Source of the DNA: Nocardia vulneris
GTDB taxonomy: Bacteria; Actinomycetota; Actinomycetes; Mycobacteriales; Mycobacteriaceae
Assembly (NCBI RefSeq): GCF_001613425.1
Contig: NZ_BDCI01000039.1
Span: 1 to 64,000, forward strand
Reading direction: 5' to 3'
DNA length: 64,000 nt
A program made the translations under genes and the position numbers. Of this stretch, positions 8,075 to 16,732 are shown piece after piece. How positions within the stretch are numbered: the stretch's first letter is position 1; every line of letters begins with the position of its first letter. Below the pieces are notes generated by a model that saw nothing but the letters and a program-made list of their open reading frames with translations, made no database searches and was not told the origin of the DNA.

Positions 8075-8554
8075 TCAATCCAGCTCGGCTGTGGCAGGCG
8101 CGTGCTCTTCGCTGATGCGCAGTCGTTCGGCCAGCGCGGTGAGCAGTTCCTGCGATTCGTCGGACAGGTCGGCGGCCAGGTCGAGCAGTTTGCGCAGGCT
8201 CTCGTTACACAGCCCGGTGAGCAGCGGGCGATCGCCGGACGCCGCCACCGGCTCGACGCCGCCGTAGAAATAGTCGAGCGGCACGCCGAAGAATGCCGAC
8301 AGTGCGGCCAGCAATTGCTCGGACGGATTGCTCCGGACCCCCGAACGCAGTTGCGACAGATAGGAGTTCGAGACCGGGCAACCGGCCGCCTGCAAAGCGG
8401 CGGCCACGCGCGCATAGGTGTAGGGCTTGCCGATCGGATCGCGCACCGTGTGGAACAGCGCGTCGAGCCGCGCGGCCAACGCGTCGGCCGGGTCGTCGTC
8501 GGTCCCCGGCGGGGCTGCTTCCTGTCCCGAAATCGTCTTCACCAGTTCACCCAC
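8075..8554 (-). CDS. XRE-family regulator resembling EspR
   Basis: A 159-residue DNA-binding protein. Residues about 28-95 (LDALFHTVRDPIGKPYTYARV, SNSYLSQLRSGVRSNPSEQ, FGVPLDYFYGG) match the helix-turn-helix layout of mycobacterial EspR, including the SYLSQLRSG recognition helix and the following dimer region. EspR is a nucleoid-associated regulator of ESX-1 and cell-wall genes. Downstream residues 105-155 form a leucine-rich helical segment, which could serve dimerisation. No ESX structural gene lies in the window. The gene is preceded by a long intergenic region with palindromes. Confidence 0.78.
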   Translation of the reverse strand: MGELVKTISGQEAAPPGTDDDPADALAARLDALFHTVRDPIGKPYTYARVAAALQAAGCPVSNSYLSQLRSGVRSNPSEQLLAALSAFFGVPLDYFYGGVEPVAASGDRPLLTGLCNESLRKLLDLAADLSDESQELLTALAERLRISEEHAPATAELD

Positions 8555-8640
8555 CCCACAAGAGAGCGATCCAACCGTGCACGTAACTTTTCCCAGAACA
8601 GCAGACCATCCATGATCTCCGCAATCACTCAGCTAACAAT

Positions 8641-8670
8641 GTGACCGAGGTCACCCCGGTAGGTATTACC
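8641..8670. promoter_or_regulatory. Candidate operator: two inverted repeats
   Basis: GTGACC and GGTCAC form a perfect inverted repeat with a two-base spacer (8641-8654), followed at once by GGTA/TACC around a five-base spacer (8658-8670). They lie 90-115 bases upstream of the EspR-like gene, a normal place for an operator. The binding protein is unknown. Confidence 0.4.
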
Positions 8671-8761
8671 TTCAACCACAGCCGTTTTCACGTCCGCATC
8701 TTCTGGCAAACAAGAATCGAGGTGCGGCGGCGGCCACCGATAGGGCCATCGGCAATTCATC

Positions 8762-8781
8762 CGCAGGACCAAAGTCCCCGA
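8762..8781 (-). promoter_or_regulatory. DosR-like box
   Basis: Read on the minus strand, TCGGGGACTTTGGTCCTGCG matches about 15 of 20 positions of the mycobacterial DosR box (TTSGGGACTWWAGTCCCSAA), including the central GGGACTTTGGTCC. It is 170 bases upstream of the MerR start and about 210 upstream of the EspR-like start. A dosR homologue is present at 41339 in the same window. Confidence 0.5.
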
Positions 8782-8951
8782 CCCACCGCGTCGCCGGATC
8801 GCGGCACCCACACCTCGATCCCGCGAGCCAACCTTTTCGAATCTTCGAAAACTTTGCGAATCCATAGGCATTGAGGTGCAGAAACAACAACACTGTGAGT
8901 ATTTACTAGAAGAGTGTTGACTAGCCGACTGGACACTGCAACGCTGGAACC

Positions 8952-9794
8952 GTGCGAACGAAGAGCATAGACCTCACCGTGGAAGACCTGGCCGCGCGCG
9001 CCGGCGTGCCCACCAGCACTGTGCGGATGTACCAGTCGAAAGGACTGCTGCACGCGCCGCGCCGCGCCGGACGCACCGCGCGCTATGACAGCTCGCACCT
9101 GCAACGGCTCGAATTGGTGCAGCGCCTGCAGGATCGCGGCTTCTCGCTCACCTCCATCACCGAACTGCTCACGGCCCGCGAACAGGGCGCGACGGTGGCG
9201 GATCTGCTCGCCCTGCCCGGCGGCCCCGAGGACTGGGTACCGCTCGGCCTGCGCGAGATCCGGGTGATGATCAAGGCCAAGGAGCTGCGACCCACCCTGC
9301 TGCGCAAGGCAACTCAGCTCGGACTGGTCCGCTGGCGGCGCGGGCGCCCGCAGGCCCGGCGCTGGGCACTGACCAGCGGGATGCGGGTCGCCGACCTCGA
9401 TATCCCACCCGCCGAGGTGCTCGACCAGGTGATCCGGCTGCGGGCGCACACCGATCAGATCGCGGCCGACTTCGGCGATATCTTCGAACGCACCCTGTGG
9501 CCGCGCATCCAGGCCGACAGCACTGAAACCGACCAGCTCGACCGGGTCCGCGCCCTGCTGGAGGAATTGACCGGCCTGGCCGAGGGCGTCGTGGTCAGCG
9601 CGTTGCGCGAGTCGGTGCGCCATCTCGCCGAGGAGTTCGCCACCCGGCACGAATTGCTCCCCGCCGAAGGCGAACTCCCCGCCTGGCTGGACCGTCCGAT
9701 CCCCGTGCTCAACGAGCGCCTCCTCGAGCCCGCCGACGACGGCGTCGAGGCGGTGGACAAATTCCTGGCCGCCGATCAATCTCCGGAGCAGTGA
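8952..9794 (+). CDS. MerR-family transcriptional regulator
   Basis: A 280-residue protein starting with GTG. The N-terminal winged helix (about residues 8-75) has the MerR pattern LAARAGVPTSTVRMYQSKGLL, ARYDSSHLQRLELVQRLQDRGFSLTSITELL. The remaining 200 residues form a helical effector domain without the cysteines of metal-sensing MerR proteins, so an organic ligand or another signal is more likely. The start has no strong ribosome site, suggesting a short or absent leader. A tiny open frame overlaps its stop codon. It is separated from the EspR-like gene by a shared divergent control region. Confidence 0.82.
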   Translation: MRTKSIDLTVEDLAARAGVPTSTVRMYQSKGLLHAPRRAGRTARYDSSHLQRLELVQRLQDRGFSLTSITELLTAREQGATVADLLALPGGPEDWVPLGLREIRVMIKAKELRPTLLRKATQLGLVRWRRGRPQARRWALTSGMRVADLDIPPAEVLDQVIRLRAHTDQIAADFGDIFERTLWPRIQADSTETDQLDRVRALLEELTGLAEGVVVSALRESVRHLAEEFATRHELLPAEGELPAWLDRPIPVLNERLLEPADDGVEAVDKFLAADQSPEQ

Positions 9795-9901
9795 TGAATC
9801 CCTACCTCAACCCCGATCTGCTTGCCGCGGACGCCGATCGCGAACGCGTGGTCGCCGCACTGGCCCAGAACTTCCCCGAGGGACGCCCGAAGGTCGGGTA
9901 A
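9794..9901 (+). CDS. Small open frame coupled to the MerR gene
   Basis: A 35-codon frame starts at an ATG that overlaps the MerR stop (TGATG) and ends at TAA. It encodes MNPYLNPDLLAADADRERV followed by VAALAQNFPEGRPKVG. The DADRERV stretch faintly recalls the start of DUF1707-type domains, but the frame ends before any fold could form. It could be a real coupled small protein, or the 5-prime stump of a gene truncated before the convergent PNPOx-like gene. No function is assigned. Confidence 0.4.
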   Translation: MNPYLNPDLLAADADRERVVAALAQNFPEGRPKVG

Positions 9902-9940
9902 TCGACTGTGCCACAAGGCGTCCCACGTACCGAACGCGTG

Positions 9941-10426
9941 CTACGGCGTGCCGAGCCGGGCGATGCGCGGCGTGAAGTTCGTCGGGAAACCCGCGCCGTC
10001 GAGCACCTGGATCCGATCGGGATCCAAACGCAGCAGCGTGAACTGCGAGCTCTCCGGCCCGGTGGGGGCGAACATGCTCAGGTCGTAACCGACCGGCGGC
10101 GGTGTCGTCTGGAACAGATCCCACACCCGCCGCTTCTCCGCGACATCGTCCACCCAGGTGGCCACGGCCTCACCCTGCACGACGTGCTGGGCCGGGCTCC
10201 AATACGAAAATGCCACAACCGGATTGGCGGCCAGGTGCCGCGCCTTCACCGGGGTCTTGCCCGTCGCGACCCAGCCGATCGGACGACCGTCGCGCACCTC
10301 CCACAGCGGATGCAGGATCCGCGACCGCGGGCGGCCCTTACCGTCCACCGAAGTGACTGTGCACCAGACGATCTCCTGCGTGAACCGAACGAAGTCGGCT
10401 TCGATCGCCTCGAATGTTTCTGCCAT
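9941..10426 (-). CDS. Pyridoxamine 5'-phosphate oxidase-fold flavin/F420-binding protein
   Basis: A 161-residue split-barrel protein. The beginning (FVRFTQEIVWCTVTSVDGKGRPRSR), the VATGKTPVKARHLAANPVVAFSYW segment and the late VWDLFQTTPPPVGYD region are typical of actinobacterial PNPOx-like proteins that bind FMN or F420. Most of these act as reductases or binding proteins of unknown substrate rather than as true PdxH. The ATG has an AGGAGG-like site just upstream. It is convergent with the MerR gene and separated from the hydrolase downstream by 60 bases on the same strand. Confidence 0.8.
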   Translation of the reverse strand: MAETFEAIEADFVRFTQEIVWCTVTSVDGKGRPRSRILHPLWEVRDGRPIGWVATGKTPVKARHLAANPVVAFSYWSPAQHVVQGEAVATWVDDVAEKRRVWDLFQTTPPPVGYDLSMFAPTGPESSQFTLLRLDPDRIQVLDGAGFPTNFTPRIARLGTP

Positions 10427-10485
10427 GCGGCACCTCCTCGGCTCGATCGTAGTGCGGGGTCACGACAACTACGCCCGGCGCTCGG

Positions 10486-11946
10486 CTAGCGTTCGCCGGT
10501 CGGCTCCGCCGGGCAGGCCACATCGCGCTCCGGCCGTTGCCCGGTGGTCAGGAACGCGGTGACAACGTCGTTCAAACAAGTGTTGTCCTTGAACAGGTAG
10601 GCGAGGTGGCCACCCTGGTCCGCGGTCACCAGCCGAGCGCGGTCGCCGAAGGCCCTGTCGAGTTCCCGCGCACCGGACAGCGGCGTCGCCGGATCCCGGA
10701 GATTCTGCGCGATCAGCACATTCGACGGGCCGCGGTCGCCGATCCGCACCGGCGGTTCCACCGGGTCGGCCGGCCAGTACGCGCACGGCCAGACATTGGC
10801 CGCCGCCGCGCCGAACATCGGGTAGCGGACCCGGTCGATCGCGACGTCGGCCTGATAGCTGAGATCCGAACGCGGCCAAGCGGTGTCGTTACACAGCACG
10901 TGCAACTGGCTGGACAGGTAGTTGTCCAGGTCGGGCTGCTCGGCGGCGACCGGCGGCGTCTGTTCCAGCGCGCCGGTACTCGCGGCCCGCCACAGCTCGG
11001 CCAGCGCGGGCAGGGTCTTGTCGTAGTAGAGCAGCGCGAAGGTGACCTGCCGGAACTGCGAACCATAGCCGCCGCCCGCGGGATTCGGTATCGCGTCCAG
11101 CCGGCCGGCCAGCTCGAAGTACTTCGCGGTGACCTGCTCCGGCGTGTCCCCGAGACCGTATTCGGGATGCTGCGCCGCGAATGCCGCGAAATCCGGGAAC
11201 CGATCCTGGAACCCCTCGCCCAACCTGCGCGAGTGCAGGCTGTCGAAACCGCCCGGCCCGACGGCACTGTCGAGCACGACGCGGTCGGTGCGCTCCGGAA
11301 ACAACGAGGCGTACACCGCACCGAGATAGGTGCCGTACGAGATGCCGTGATACGACACCTGCTCCTCCCCCAGCGCCGCCCGGATCCGGTCCATGTCGCG
11401 CGCGGTGTTCGCGGTGCTGACGAACGGCAGCGTTGCCGCCGATGCGGACGTACCACATTGCTGGGCAATATCTTTCACCGCTCCTGCCCGCTGCGCCACA
11501 TCGATCGGATCACGCGCGTAGGGCGGGATATTGCTCGTCTGCTGGGCCGGGGACAGCGCACACGTGACCGGTGCGCTGTGGCCGACTCCGCGCGGATCGA
11601 AGCCGATCACGTCGTAGCGGTCGAGGACGCGCTGCGGCAGCCCGAGCTTCTTCAGGTCCGCGGGGAAACTCAGCCCCGCCCCGCCGGGGCCGCCGGTGTT
11701 GGTCAGCAGCACGCCTCGGCGCTGCGCCGGGTCCGCACTGCGCAACCGGGAGATGGCGACCTCGATCTGCGGTCCGTCCGGGTTCCGGTAGTCGAGCGGC
11801 ACCTCGAGCACCGAGCATTGCAGGCCGGGTGCGGTGACGTCGGCCGGACAGGCACCCCACGCCAAGCCGGGCGTAGCGGTAGCGACCGCGGGCGCCATCG
11901 AGGCCGCCACGAGGGCGACGAGGACCGGCAAAAGGGTTTTTCGCAT
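10486..11946 (-). CDS. Secreted TAP-like alpha/beta hydrolase (prolyl/tripeptidyl aminopeptidase type)
   Basis: A 486-residue protein with a classical signal peptide (MRKTLLPVLVALVAASMAPAV, cleavage near ATA). The alpha/beta hydrolase core has the oxyanion motif NTGGPGGAG, FDPRGVGHS, the nucleophile elbow GISYGT and the C-terminal TAP-like domain (LIAQNLRDPATPLSGAR, then the His in DQGGHLAY). This layout matches Streptomyces tripeptidyl aminopeptidases and mycobacterial Hip1/CaeA relatives, which cleave peptides or esters outside the membrane. The ATG at 11946 is preceded by AGGAGA. It stands alone and is followed by the PNPOx-like gene. Confidence 0.87.
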   Translation of the reverse strand: MRKTLLPVLVALVAASMAPAVATATPGLAWGACPADVTAPGLQCSVLEVPLDYRNPDGPQIEVAISRLRSADPAQRRGVLLTNTGGPGGAGLSFPADLKKLGLPQRVLDRYDVIGFDPRGVGHSAPVTCALSPAQQTSNIPPYARDPIDVAQRAGAVKDIAQQCGTSASAATLPFVSTANTARDMDRIRAALGEEQVSYHGISYGTYLGAVYASLFPERTDRVVLDSAVGPGGFDSLHSRRLGEGFQDRFPDFAAFAAQHPEYGLGDTPEQVTAKYFELAGRLDAIPNPAGGGYGSQFRQVTFALLYYDKTLPALAELWRAASTGALEQTPPVAAEQPDLDNYLSSQLHVLCNDTAWPRSDLSYQADVAIDRVRYPMFGAAAANVWPCAYWPADPVEPPVRIGDRGPSNVLIAQNLRDPATPLSGARELDRAFGDRARLVTADQGGHLAYLFKDNTCLNDVVTAFLTTGQRPERDVACPAEPTGER

Positions 11947-12083
11947 GATTTCTCCTGGTTCTCCGCGTGCTTCGAGCAGCCGATCGGCGACACGGGCCGC
12001 AAGACCACGGCGCCGGCGCCGATCCGCCCTATGCTGGGTCGTGCCGTGAGGCGTGGCGGCGTCCACACGGTGCACGGGGAAGC

Positions 12084-12113
12084 GACCCGCCCAGTAGTAC
12101 TGCTGGGCGGGTC
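12084..12113 (-). terminator. Hairpin terminator after the two-component operon
   Basis: GACCCGCCCAG and CTGGGCGGGTC form a perfect 11-pair stem with an eight-base loop, starting 16 bases past the response-regulator stop. There is no long T tract, as is common for actinobacterial terminators. Confidence 0.65.
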
Positions 12114-12128
12114 TTCCGCGCCCGGCCC

Positions 12129-12749
12129 CTAGATCCAGCCCTTTTCGCGGGCTTTGAGCGCCGCCTCGTAGCGGTTGGCGACCCCGAGTTTCGCCATCGC
12201 CGAGGACAGATAGTTGCGGGTGGTGCCCGGTGAGAGGTGCGCGCGGCGCGCGATGTCCTCGACCGACGCACCGTCGATGGCGTATTCGAGCACATCGGCT
12301 TCGCGCGCGGTGAGCAGGGTGTCGCCCGCGCTGATGGCTTCGGCAGCCAGTTCCGGATCGACGTAGCGGCCACCGCCGTGCACGGTGCGGATCACCGCCG
12401 CCAAGGTCGCGGCCGAGGTCGTTTTGGGCAGGAAGCCCCGCACGCCCGCGGCCAGGGCGCGTTTCAGATAGCCCGGCCTGCCGTGGCTGGTGACGATCAA
12501 GGTGGCCGCGCCGGGCGTGAGACGTTGCAGTTCGACGGCGGTCTCGATGCCGTCGATGCCGGGCATCTGCAGATCGATCACGGCGACGGCGACCGGCGCG
12601 CCCGCCTCGCTGCGGCGCCGCCACGCGGCGACGAGTTCCTCGCCGGAGCCGACATGGTCGACCACCTCGAGATCGGCTTCCAGGTCGAGCATGGTCGCCA
12701 GCGCGGCCCGGACCAGCGTCTCGTCATCGGCGAGGAATACCGGAATCAC
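12129..12749 (-). CDS. NarL/LuxR-family response regulator
   Basis: A 206-residue two-domain regulator. The receiver has the acidic pair ADDE, the phospho-acceptor Asp in VIDLQMPG, the threonine/serine switch in VTSHG and the lysine in FLPKT. The output is a LuxR-type helix-turn-helix (LLTAREADVLEYAIDGASVEDIARRAHLSPGTTRNYLSSAMAK). It begins with GTG overlapping the kinase stop by four bases (GTGA). It belongs to an operon with its kinase and an ABC exporter, the usual arrangement for sensing a compound or membrane stress and inducing the pump. Confidence 0.9.
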   Translation of the reverse strand: MIPVFLADDETLVRAALATMLDLEADLEVVDHVGSGEELVAAWRRRSEAGAPVAVAVIDLQMPGIDGIETAVELQRLTPGAATLIVTSHGRPGYLKRALAAGVRGFLPKTTSAATLAAVIRTVHGGGRYVDPELAAEAISAGDTLLTAREADVLEYAIDGASVEDIARRAHLSPGTTRNYLSSAMAKLGVANRYEAALKAREKGWI

Positions 12750-13879
12750 TCTTTCTCCCAACGTATCTCGAGGAGGAACTGCTCGTCGGAGGCGAGCACG
12801 TCGAGGGTTGCGCCGATGGCCGCGAGCCGCTCTGCGACCCCGCGCAGCCCCGAACGCGCACCCGGCGCACCGTGCGGACGGTCGTTGCGCAGGGACATCC
12901 CGGCCGCCCCGAGCGCGAGCACCGCCGTGGTCGCCGCAGAGTGCTCCACGATATTCGTGGTGCCCTCCCGCACCACCCAGGCGGCGACCTCGTGGCAGCG
13001 CGCCGGCACGTTCGCCGGATCGCCTTCGACGTCCAGTCGGCAGCCCACCGCCGACAGCAGCGACCGCGCCCCCGCCACCTCGTTCATCAGATCGATGCCG
13101 CGGTAGCCGCGGACCAGTGTGCGCATCTGGTCCATGGATTCGACGGCCAGTGTCCTGACCTCGTCCATCTCGGCGGCCGCCGGCTCGGCCTTGCCGGACC
13201 GGGAAAGCACCGCGGCGAGTTCGCTTTTCACCGCGATCGCGGAGAAGCTGCGGCCCACCACATCGTGCAGGTCCCGCGCGAAACGCAAACGCTCTTCGGC
13301 GACCTGCAATTCGGCTTCGACTCCCTTGGCCCGATCCAGTTCTTCGACGACCCGCAGGCCCCACAGCGTGAGCAATGTCGTTCCGACAAGGGCGATTCCA
13401 GCGAGGTAGGTCCCGCCCGCGAAGCCGAGCACCGCCAGCGGCGACGATCCGTAGAGCAGTCCGGTCACCACTGCGATCCCCAGGGTCGCCCACCATCGGT
13501 GCCGAAGGAAGGACACGAGCGAGTAGGTGGCGAGGATGGCCGTGTAGAGACCGGTCACCGCCGCGCGATCGGTGACCTCGTCCTCGGTCGCCAGCCGGGC
13601 GATCACCGCGAACGTCAGCAGAATCCCGATCTGCACCGCGACCGCGACCGGCAACACCCATCGCCGGGAGATCCATCCGGTCGACCCGGCGAACTCCGGC
13701 TGCACCTCCAGCGCGAGGATCGCGATGAGGCCGGCGGCCAGCACCCCGGCCACCGCCCACGGCGCGCGCACGGTGAACGCCATCACGATCACCACCGCGG
13801 CCACACTCGACTGCAGGGTGAGCCTGGTGTAGAGCCGGAACTTGGCCGGTCCGGACAGCTCGTGCCACCAGGCGCTCAT
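12746..13879 (-). CDS. Sensor histidine kinase (HPK7, NarL-partner type)
   Basis: A 377-residue membrane kinase with about six N-terminal hydrophobic helices (residues 15-165) and no large extracellular loop, followed by a HisKA_3 dimerisation domain with the phospho-acceptor His in FARDLHDVVGRSFSAIA. The C-terminal HATPase is compact: VVREGTTNIVEHSAATTA (N box) and GLRGVAERLAAIG (G box). The layout is like DesK and other intramembrane sensors, where the pump or membrane state is the signal. The ATG at 13879 lies five bases after the permease stop; a longer frame would overlap the permease gene. Confidence 0.88.
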   Translation of the reverse strand: MSAWWHELSGPAKFRLYTRLTLQSSVAAVVIVMAFTVRAPWAVAGVLAAGLIAILALEVQPEFAGSTGWISRRWVLPVAVAVQIGILLTFAVIARLATEDEVTDRAAVTGLYTAILATYSLVSFLRHRWWATLGIAVVTGLLYGSSPLAVLGFAGGTYLAGIALVGTTLLTLWGLRVVEELDRAKGVEAELQVAEERLRFARDLHDVVGRSFSAIAVKSELAAVLSRSGKAEPAAAEMDEVRTLAVESMDQMRTLVRGYRGIDLMNEVAGARSLLSAVGCRLDVEGDPANVPARCHEVAAWVVREGTTNIVEHSAATTAVLALGAAGMSLRNDRPHGAPGARSGLRGVAERLAAIGATLDVLASDEQFLLEIRWEKE

Positions 13880-13884
13880 CCGGT

Positions 13885-14700
13885 TCAACCGCGGTCGTCC
13901 CAGCGGAAGCTCTTGCGGGTCAGCGCGAGCGCCAGGACGGTCCATATCGCCAGTGTGGCAAACGGGCGGCCGAGTTCGGCGCAGGTGCCCGCGAAATCGA
14001 GCGCCGGATCGGCGGTGGCCGCGGTGGCCAACCGACCCGACGCGCCGAGCGAGACCAGATCCGAGACGGCCGCGAACGGCGTCCAGTCGGCCAGGTCGGC
14101 CAGCCGGTCCGGCAGCACCTTCCGGATGGACGCGAGGCCGAGCATCGCGATCGTCATCACCGGCAGCGAGGTGATCTGCGCGGCTTCGGCATTCTTGGTC
14201 ACCGCGCTGGTCGCCAGCGCGAGCAGGGAGAACAGCACGATCCCGGCGAGCAGCGCCAGCACGATCGCCGCCGGGTTGACCGGAGCGGGCGCGCCGGTGC
14301 CGTACACCACCGCGGCGACGACCACCGTGCAGGCCAGCGTCGCGAGCGCACCGGGCACGGCCGGGGCGAGCATGATCTGCCAGTCCGCGGACTCACCGGT
14401 GCGCAACCGTTTCAGCACGCCTTCGCTGCGCCGGGTCGTCACCATCGACAGCACCGAGTAGTACTGCACGAACAGCAGGGCCGACAGCGCGAGCAGTTCG
14501 AACGTCACCGCTGCGGTGGACGTGGTCGGCGCGGTGTCCTTGATCGCGATGAAATACAAGGCCAGCGGTATGCCGACCGGGAACAGCGTCGCCATGTACA
14601 TCAGCGTCTTGTTCCGCCGGAATTGCAGATACTCCGCTTTCGCGAGCGCGGTCAGCGGACGGCGGCGAAAGGTGGTGCCGGTGGACGTCAGGGTGGTCAT
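13885..14700 (-). CDS. ABC-2 type exporter permease
   Basis: A 271-residue protein with six hydrophobic segments in the ABC-2 pattern: a first helix after RRNKTLMYMATLFPVGIPLALY, then LLALSALLFVQYYSVLSMVTTRRSEGVLKRLRTGE, the coupling loop typical of DrrB-like permeases. It would form the membrane channel of a drug or lipid exporter together with the neighbouring ATPase. Its ATG overlaps the ATPase stop (ATGA). The kinase gene follows five bases downstream, so all four genes form one transcript. Confidence 0.87.
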   Translation of the reverse strand: MTTLTSTGTTFRRRPLTALAKAEYLQFRRNKTLMYMATLFPVGIPLALYFIAIKDTAPTTSTAAVTFELLALSALLFVQYYSVLSMVTTRRSEGVLKRLRTGESADWQIMLAPAVPGALATLACTVVVAAVVYGTGAPAPVNPAAIVLALLAGIVLFSLLALATSAVTKNAEAAQITSLPVMTIAMLGLASIRKVLPDRLADLADWTPFAAVSDLVSLGASGRLATAATADPALDFAGTCAELGRPFATLAIWTVLALALTRKSFRWDDRG

Positions 14701-15674
14701 CGGGCTGCTCCGATCAGTTCGGGGGTCGCGGCGGCGACCGGTTCGTCGGCGATATCGAGGAACACCGATTCGAGGGAGGCGGCGCGGGCTTCCAGGCCGC
14801 CCAGCTGCAAGCCGTGCGCCCGCGCCCAGCCGAGCAGTTCGAACAGATGGCCCTGCAGATCGTGCGTGGTGACGGTGACGCGTGCCTGCGCGTCGAGCTG
14901 TGCGCCGGGCAACGGCGGCAACGGCAGACCGGGGTGATCGAAGACGATCCGCGCCGGATGACCGTCGACGATCTCCCGCAGCGTGCCCGCCCGCGCGACC
15001 GCACCCTTGTGCATGATCGCGATCCGGTCGGCCAGCGCCTCCGCCTCGTCCAGGTAGTGCGTGGTGAGCACCATGGTCACGCCGGACGCTTTCAGATCGG
15101 CGAGCAATTTCCAAGTGCCCCGGCGACTTTCGGGATCGAGGCCGGTGGTCGGCTCGTCCAGGAACAGCAGTCGCGGCTGTCCCAGCAGCGCGCACGCCAG
15201 ATCGACGCGGCGCTGCTCGCCGCCCGACAGCGACCCCACCCGGACATCAGCGCGGTCCGCGAGGTCGACCAGCTCGAGCACCGTGGCGCTGGTCGTCGGG
15301 TCGGTGCACGTCCCGCGCCACATCTCCAGCGTTTCGCGAACGGTCAGCTCGGCGGGCAACCCACCCGACTGCAACATGATGCCGACCTGGGCGCGCACCT
15401 GGGCCCGGTCCCGGCGCGGATCGAGGCCGAAAACCTCTACGACACCGTCGGACGGCGCGGCCAGCCCCTCCAGCATGTCGAGCGTCGACGTCTTACCGGC
15501 GCCGTTGGTGCCCAGCAGGGCGAAGACCTCCCCTTCGGCCACCCGCAGATCCACCCCCTTGACCGCCTCGAACGCCGTCTTCCCGTGACCATAGGTGCGG
15601 CGCAGTCCCCGAGCGGCGATGACCTCGTCATTGCGCTGCCGCCCCGGCCGCGCCCCAAACGTTGCACTGTTCAT
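14697..15674 (-). CDS. ABC exporter ATP-binding protein (DrrA-like)
   Basis: A 325-residue ATPase with Walker A LLGTNGAGKTST, signature LSGGEQRRVDLA, Walker B LLFLDEPTTGLD, and the H-loop VLTTHYLDEAEAL. It has the C-terminal extension (about 75 residues) common in DrrA-type drug exporters. It is the first gene of the four-gene operon with permease, kinase and regulator. The ATG at 15674 was chosen because upstream codons show no domain; the promoter should lie in the 200 bases shared with the divergent lipoprotein gene. The substrate is not predictable. Confidence 0.88.
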   Translation of the reverse strand: MNSATFGARPGRQRNDEVIAARGLRRTYGHGKTAFEAVKGVDLRVAEGEVFALLGTNGAGKTSTLDMLEGLAAPSDGVVEVFGLDPRRDRAQVRAQVGIMLQSGGLPAELTVRETLEMWRGTCTDPTTSATVLELVDLADRADVRVGSLSGGEQRRVDLACALLGQPRLLFLDEPTTGLDPESRRGTWKLLADLKASGVTMVLTTHYLDEAEALADRIAIMHKGAVARAGTLREIVDGHPARIVFDHPGLPLPPLPGAQLDAQARVTVTTHDLQGHLFELLGWARAHGLQLGGLEARAASLESVFLDIADEPVAAATPELIGAAR

Positions 15675-15872
15675 GCCTTCAACGATCGCGAACCCAGCCC
15701 ACCCCCAGTAGTAAGCCCAGTCACCGAATCCCGTGCAATCCCCCACGTGCCCGCCATGACAAATGTCAGATCGCGCCGACCGACCGGGCCGTTCAGCTTT
15801 CGGCCTATCGGCGGACACGGCTCGGCCGCTTGGCGGGTGGCGGAAGGTCCGCTCGGCGGTGATGCTGTCGGT

Positions 15873-16688
15873 ATGCCGATCGATCGCCGAGTGATCTCAT
15901 GGGTGGGTGCGCGCGGAGTGCGGTCGAGGGGTCTGCGTCGGGTCTTTCTCGGCGTTTTCCTGGCTGTGGCCTTGTTGCCGGTCGCCTGTGCTCGGTCCGA
16001 CGCAGGTGAGCCGAACGTTCAACTGCCGCTGGCGCTGGTTTATGACGGGCCGCAAGGCTGTGCTGATTGTGCGGCGGCGATCGGGGCGGTGCTGCGGCGG
16101 GCACCGCGACCGTTTTGGGTCGAGTATGTGGGGCCCGGGACCGGGAAGCCGCTTACCGCGGCGGTTCTGGCCGGTGCGCAGCTGTATGTCCAGCCCGGCG
16201 GGGGCTCCGACCTGGAAGCGACCTGGCGTGACCTGAGTGGTTCGGCCGAGACGATTCGCGACTGGGTCCGTGACGGCGGCAGCTATCTCGGTGTGTGTTT
16301 CGGCGGCTACCTGGCCGGGCGCGATCCGGGATTCGACCTGCTGCCCGGCGACACCGACGGCTACATCGACGCACCCGACACCACAGTCCCCGACGCCCGC
16401 GACACCGTCATACCGGTCGACTGGCGGGGCACGCCACGGCACATGTACTTCCAGGACGGGCCCGCGTTCCATTTGGATCGGGGTGCGGACGCGACCGTCC
16501 TGGCGACCTACCCCAACGGATCGGCCGCGGTGGTCGTCGCCCCGTACGGCAAGGGCCGGGTCGGGGTGAGCGGCCCGCACCCGGAGGCCGACGAATCCTG
16601 GTATGCGGACAAGGGATTGACCAATCCAGACGGTGTGCGTTGGGATCTGGCCTTCGAATTGCTCGAAGCGACGGTTGCGCGAAGGTGA
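15873..16688 (+). CDS. Lipoprotein with biotin-protein-ligase N-terminal (BPL_N) glutamine-amidotransferase-like domain
   Basis: A 271-residue protein. A basic start and hydrophobic stretch end in the lipobox LPVAC, so the mature protein is probably attached to the outer face of the membrane. The rest matches the BPL_N class-I amidotransferase-like fold: LALVYDGPQGCADCAAA, VQPGGGSD, GGSYLGVCFGGYLAG with the nucleophile-elbow Cys, and VSGPHPEADESWY near the end. BPL_N proteins outside biotin ligase have no proven function. It is divergent from the ABC exporter operon and has no partner gene on its own strand. Confidence 0.78.
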   Translation: MPIDRRVISWVGARGVRSRGLRRVFLGVFLAVALLPVACARSDAGEPNVQLPLALVYDGPQGCADCAAAIGAVLRRAPRPFWVEYVGPGTGKPLTAAVLAGAQLYVQPGGGSDLEATWRDLSGSAETIRDWVRDGGSYLGVCFGGYLAGRDPGFDLLPGDTDGYIDAPDTTVPDARDTVIPVDWRGTPRHMYFQDGPAFHLDRGADATVLATYPNGSAAVVVAPYGKGRVGVSGPHPEADESWYADKGLTNPDGVRWDLAFELLEATVARR

Positions 16689-16732
16689 TCCGATGGTGAA
16701 ATACGGTGCTGCCCTCGGGCTCTAGCGAGCGT

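Larger units (their letters stand above)
8555..8951. other. Divergent intergenic region between XRE and MerR genes
   Basis: This 397-base stretch is AT-richer than its surroundings, and I see no convincing gene in it; the open frames on both strands lack family likeness and ribosome sites. It holds two inverted repeats at 8641-8670, a DosR-like box at 8762-8781, and a repeated octamer pair TTTACTAG/TTGACTAG at about 8903-8925 just before the MerR start. It must contain the promoters of both divergent regulators. Confidence 0.6.

Noticed and set aside
8629..8874. Open frames on both strands between the XRE and MerR genes
   Set aside because: No ribosome site, no family likeness, and they overlap regulatory repeats.
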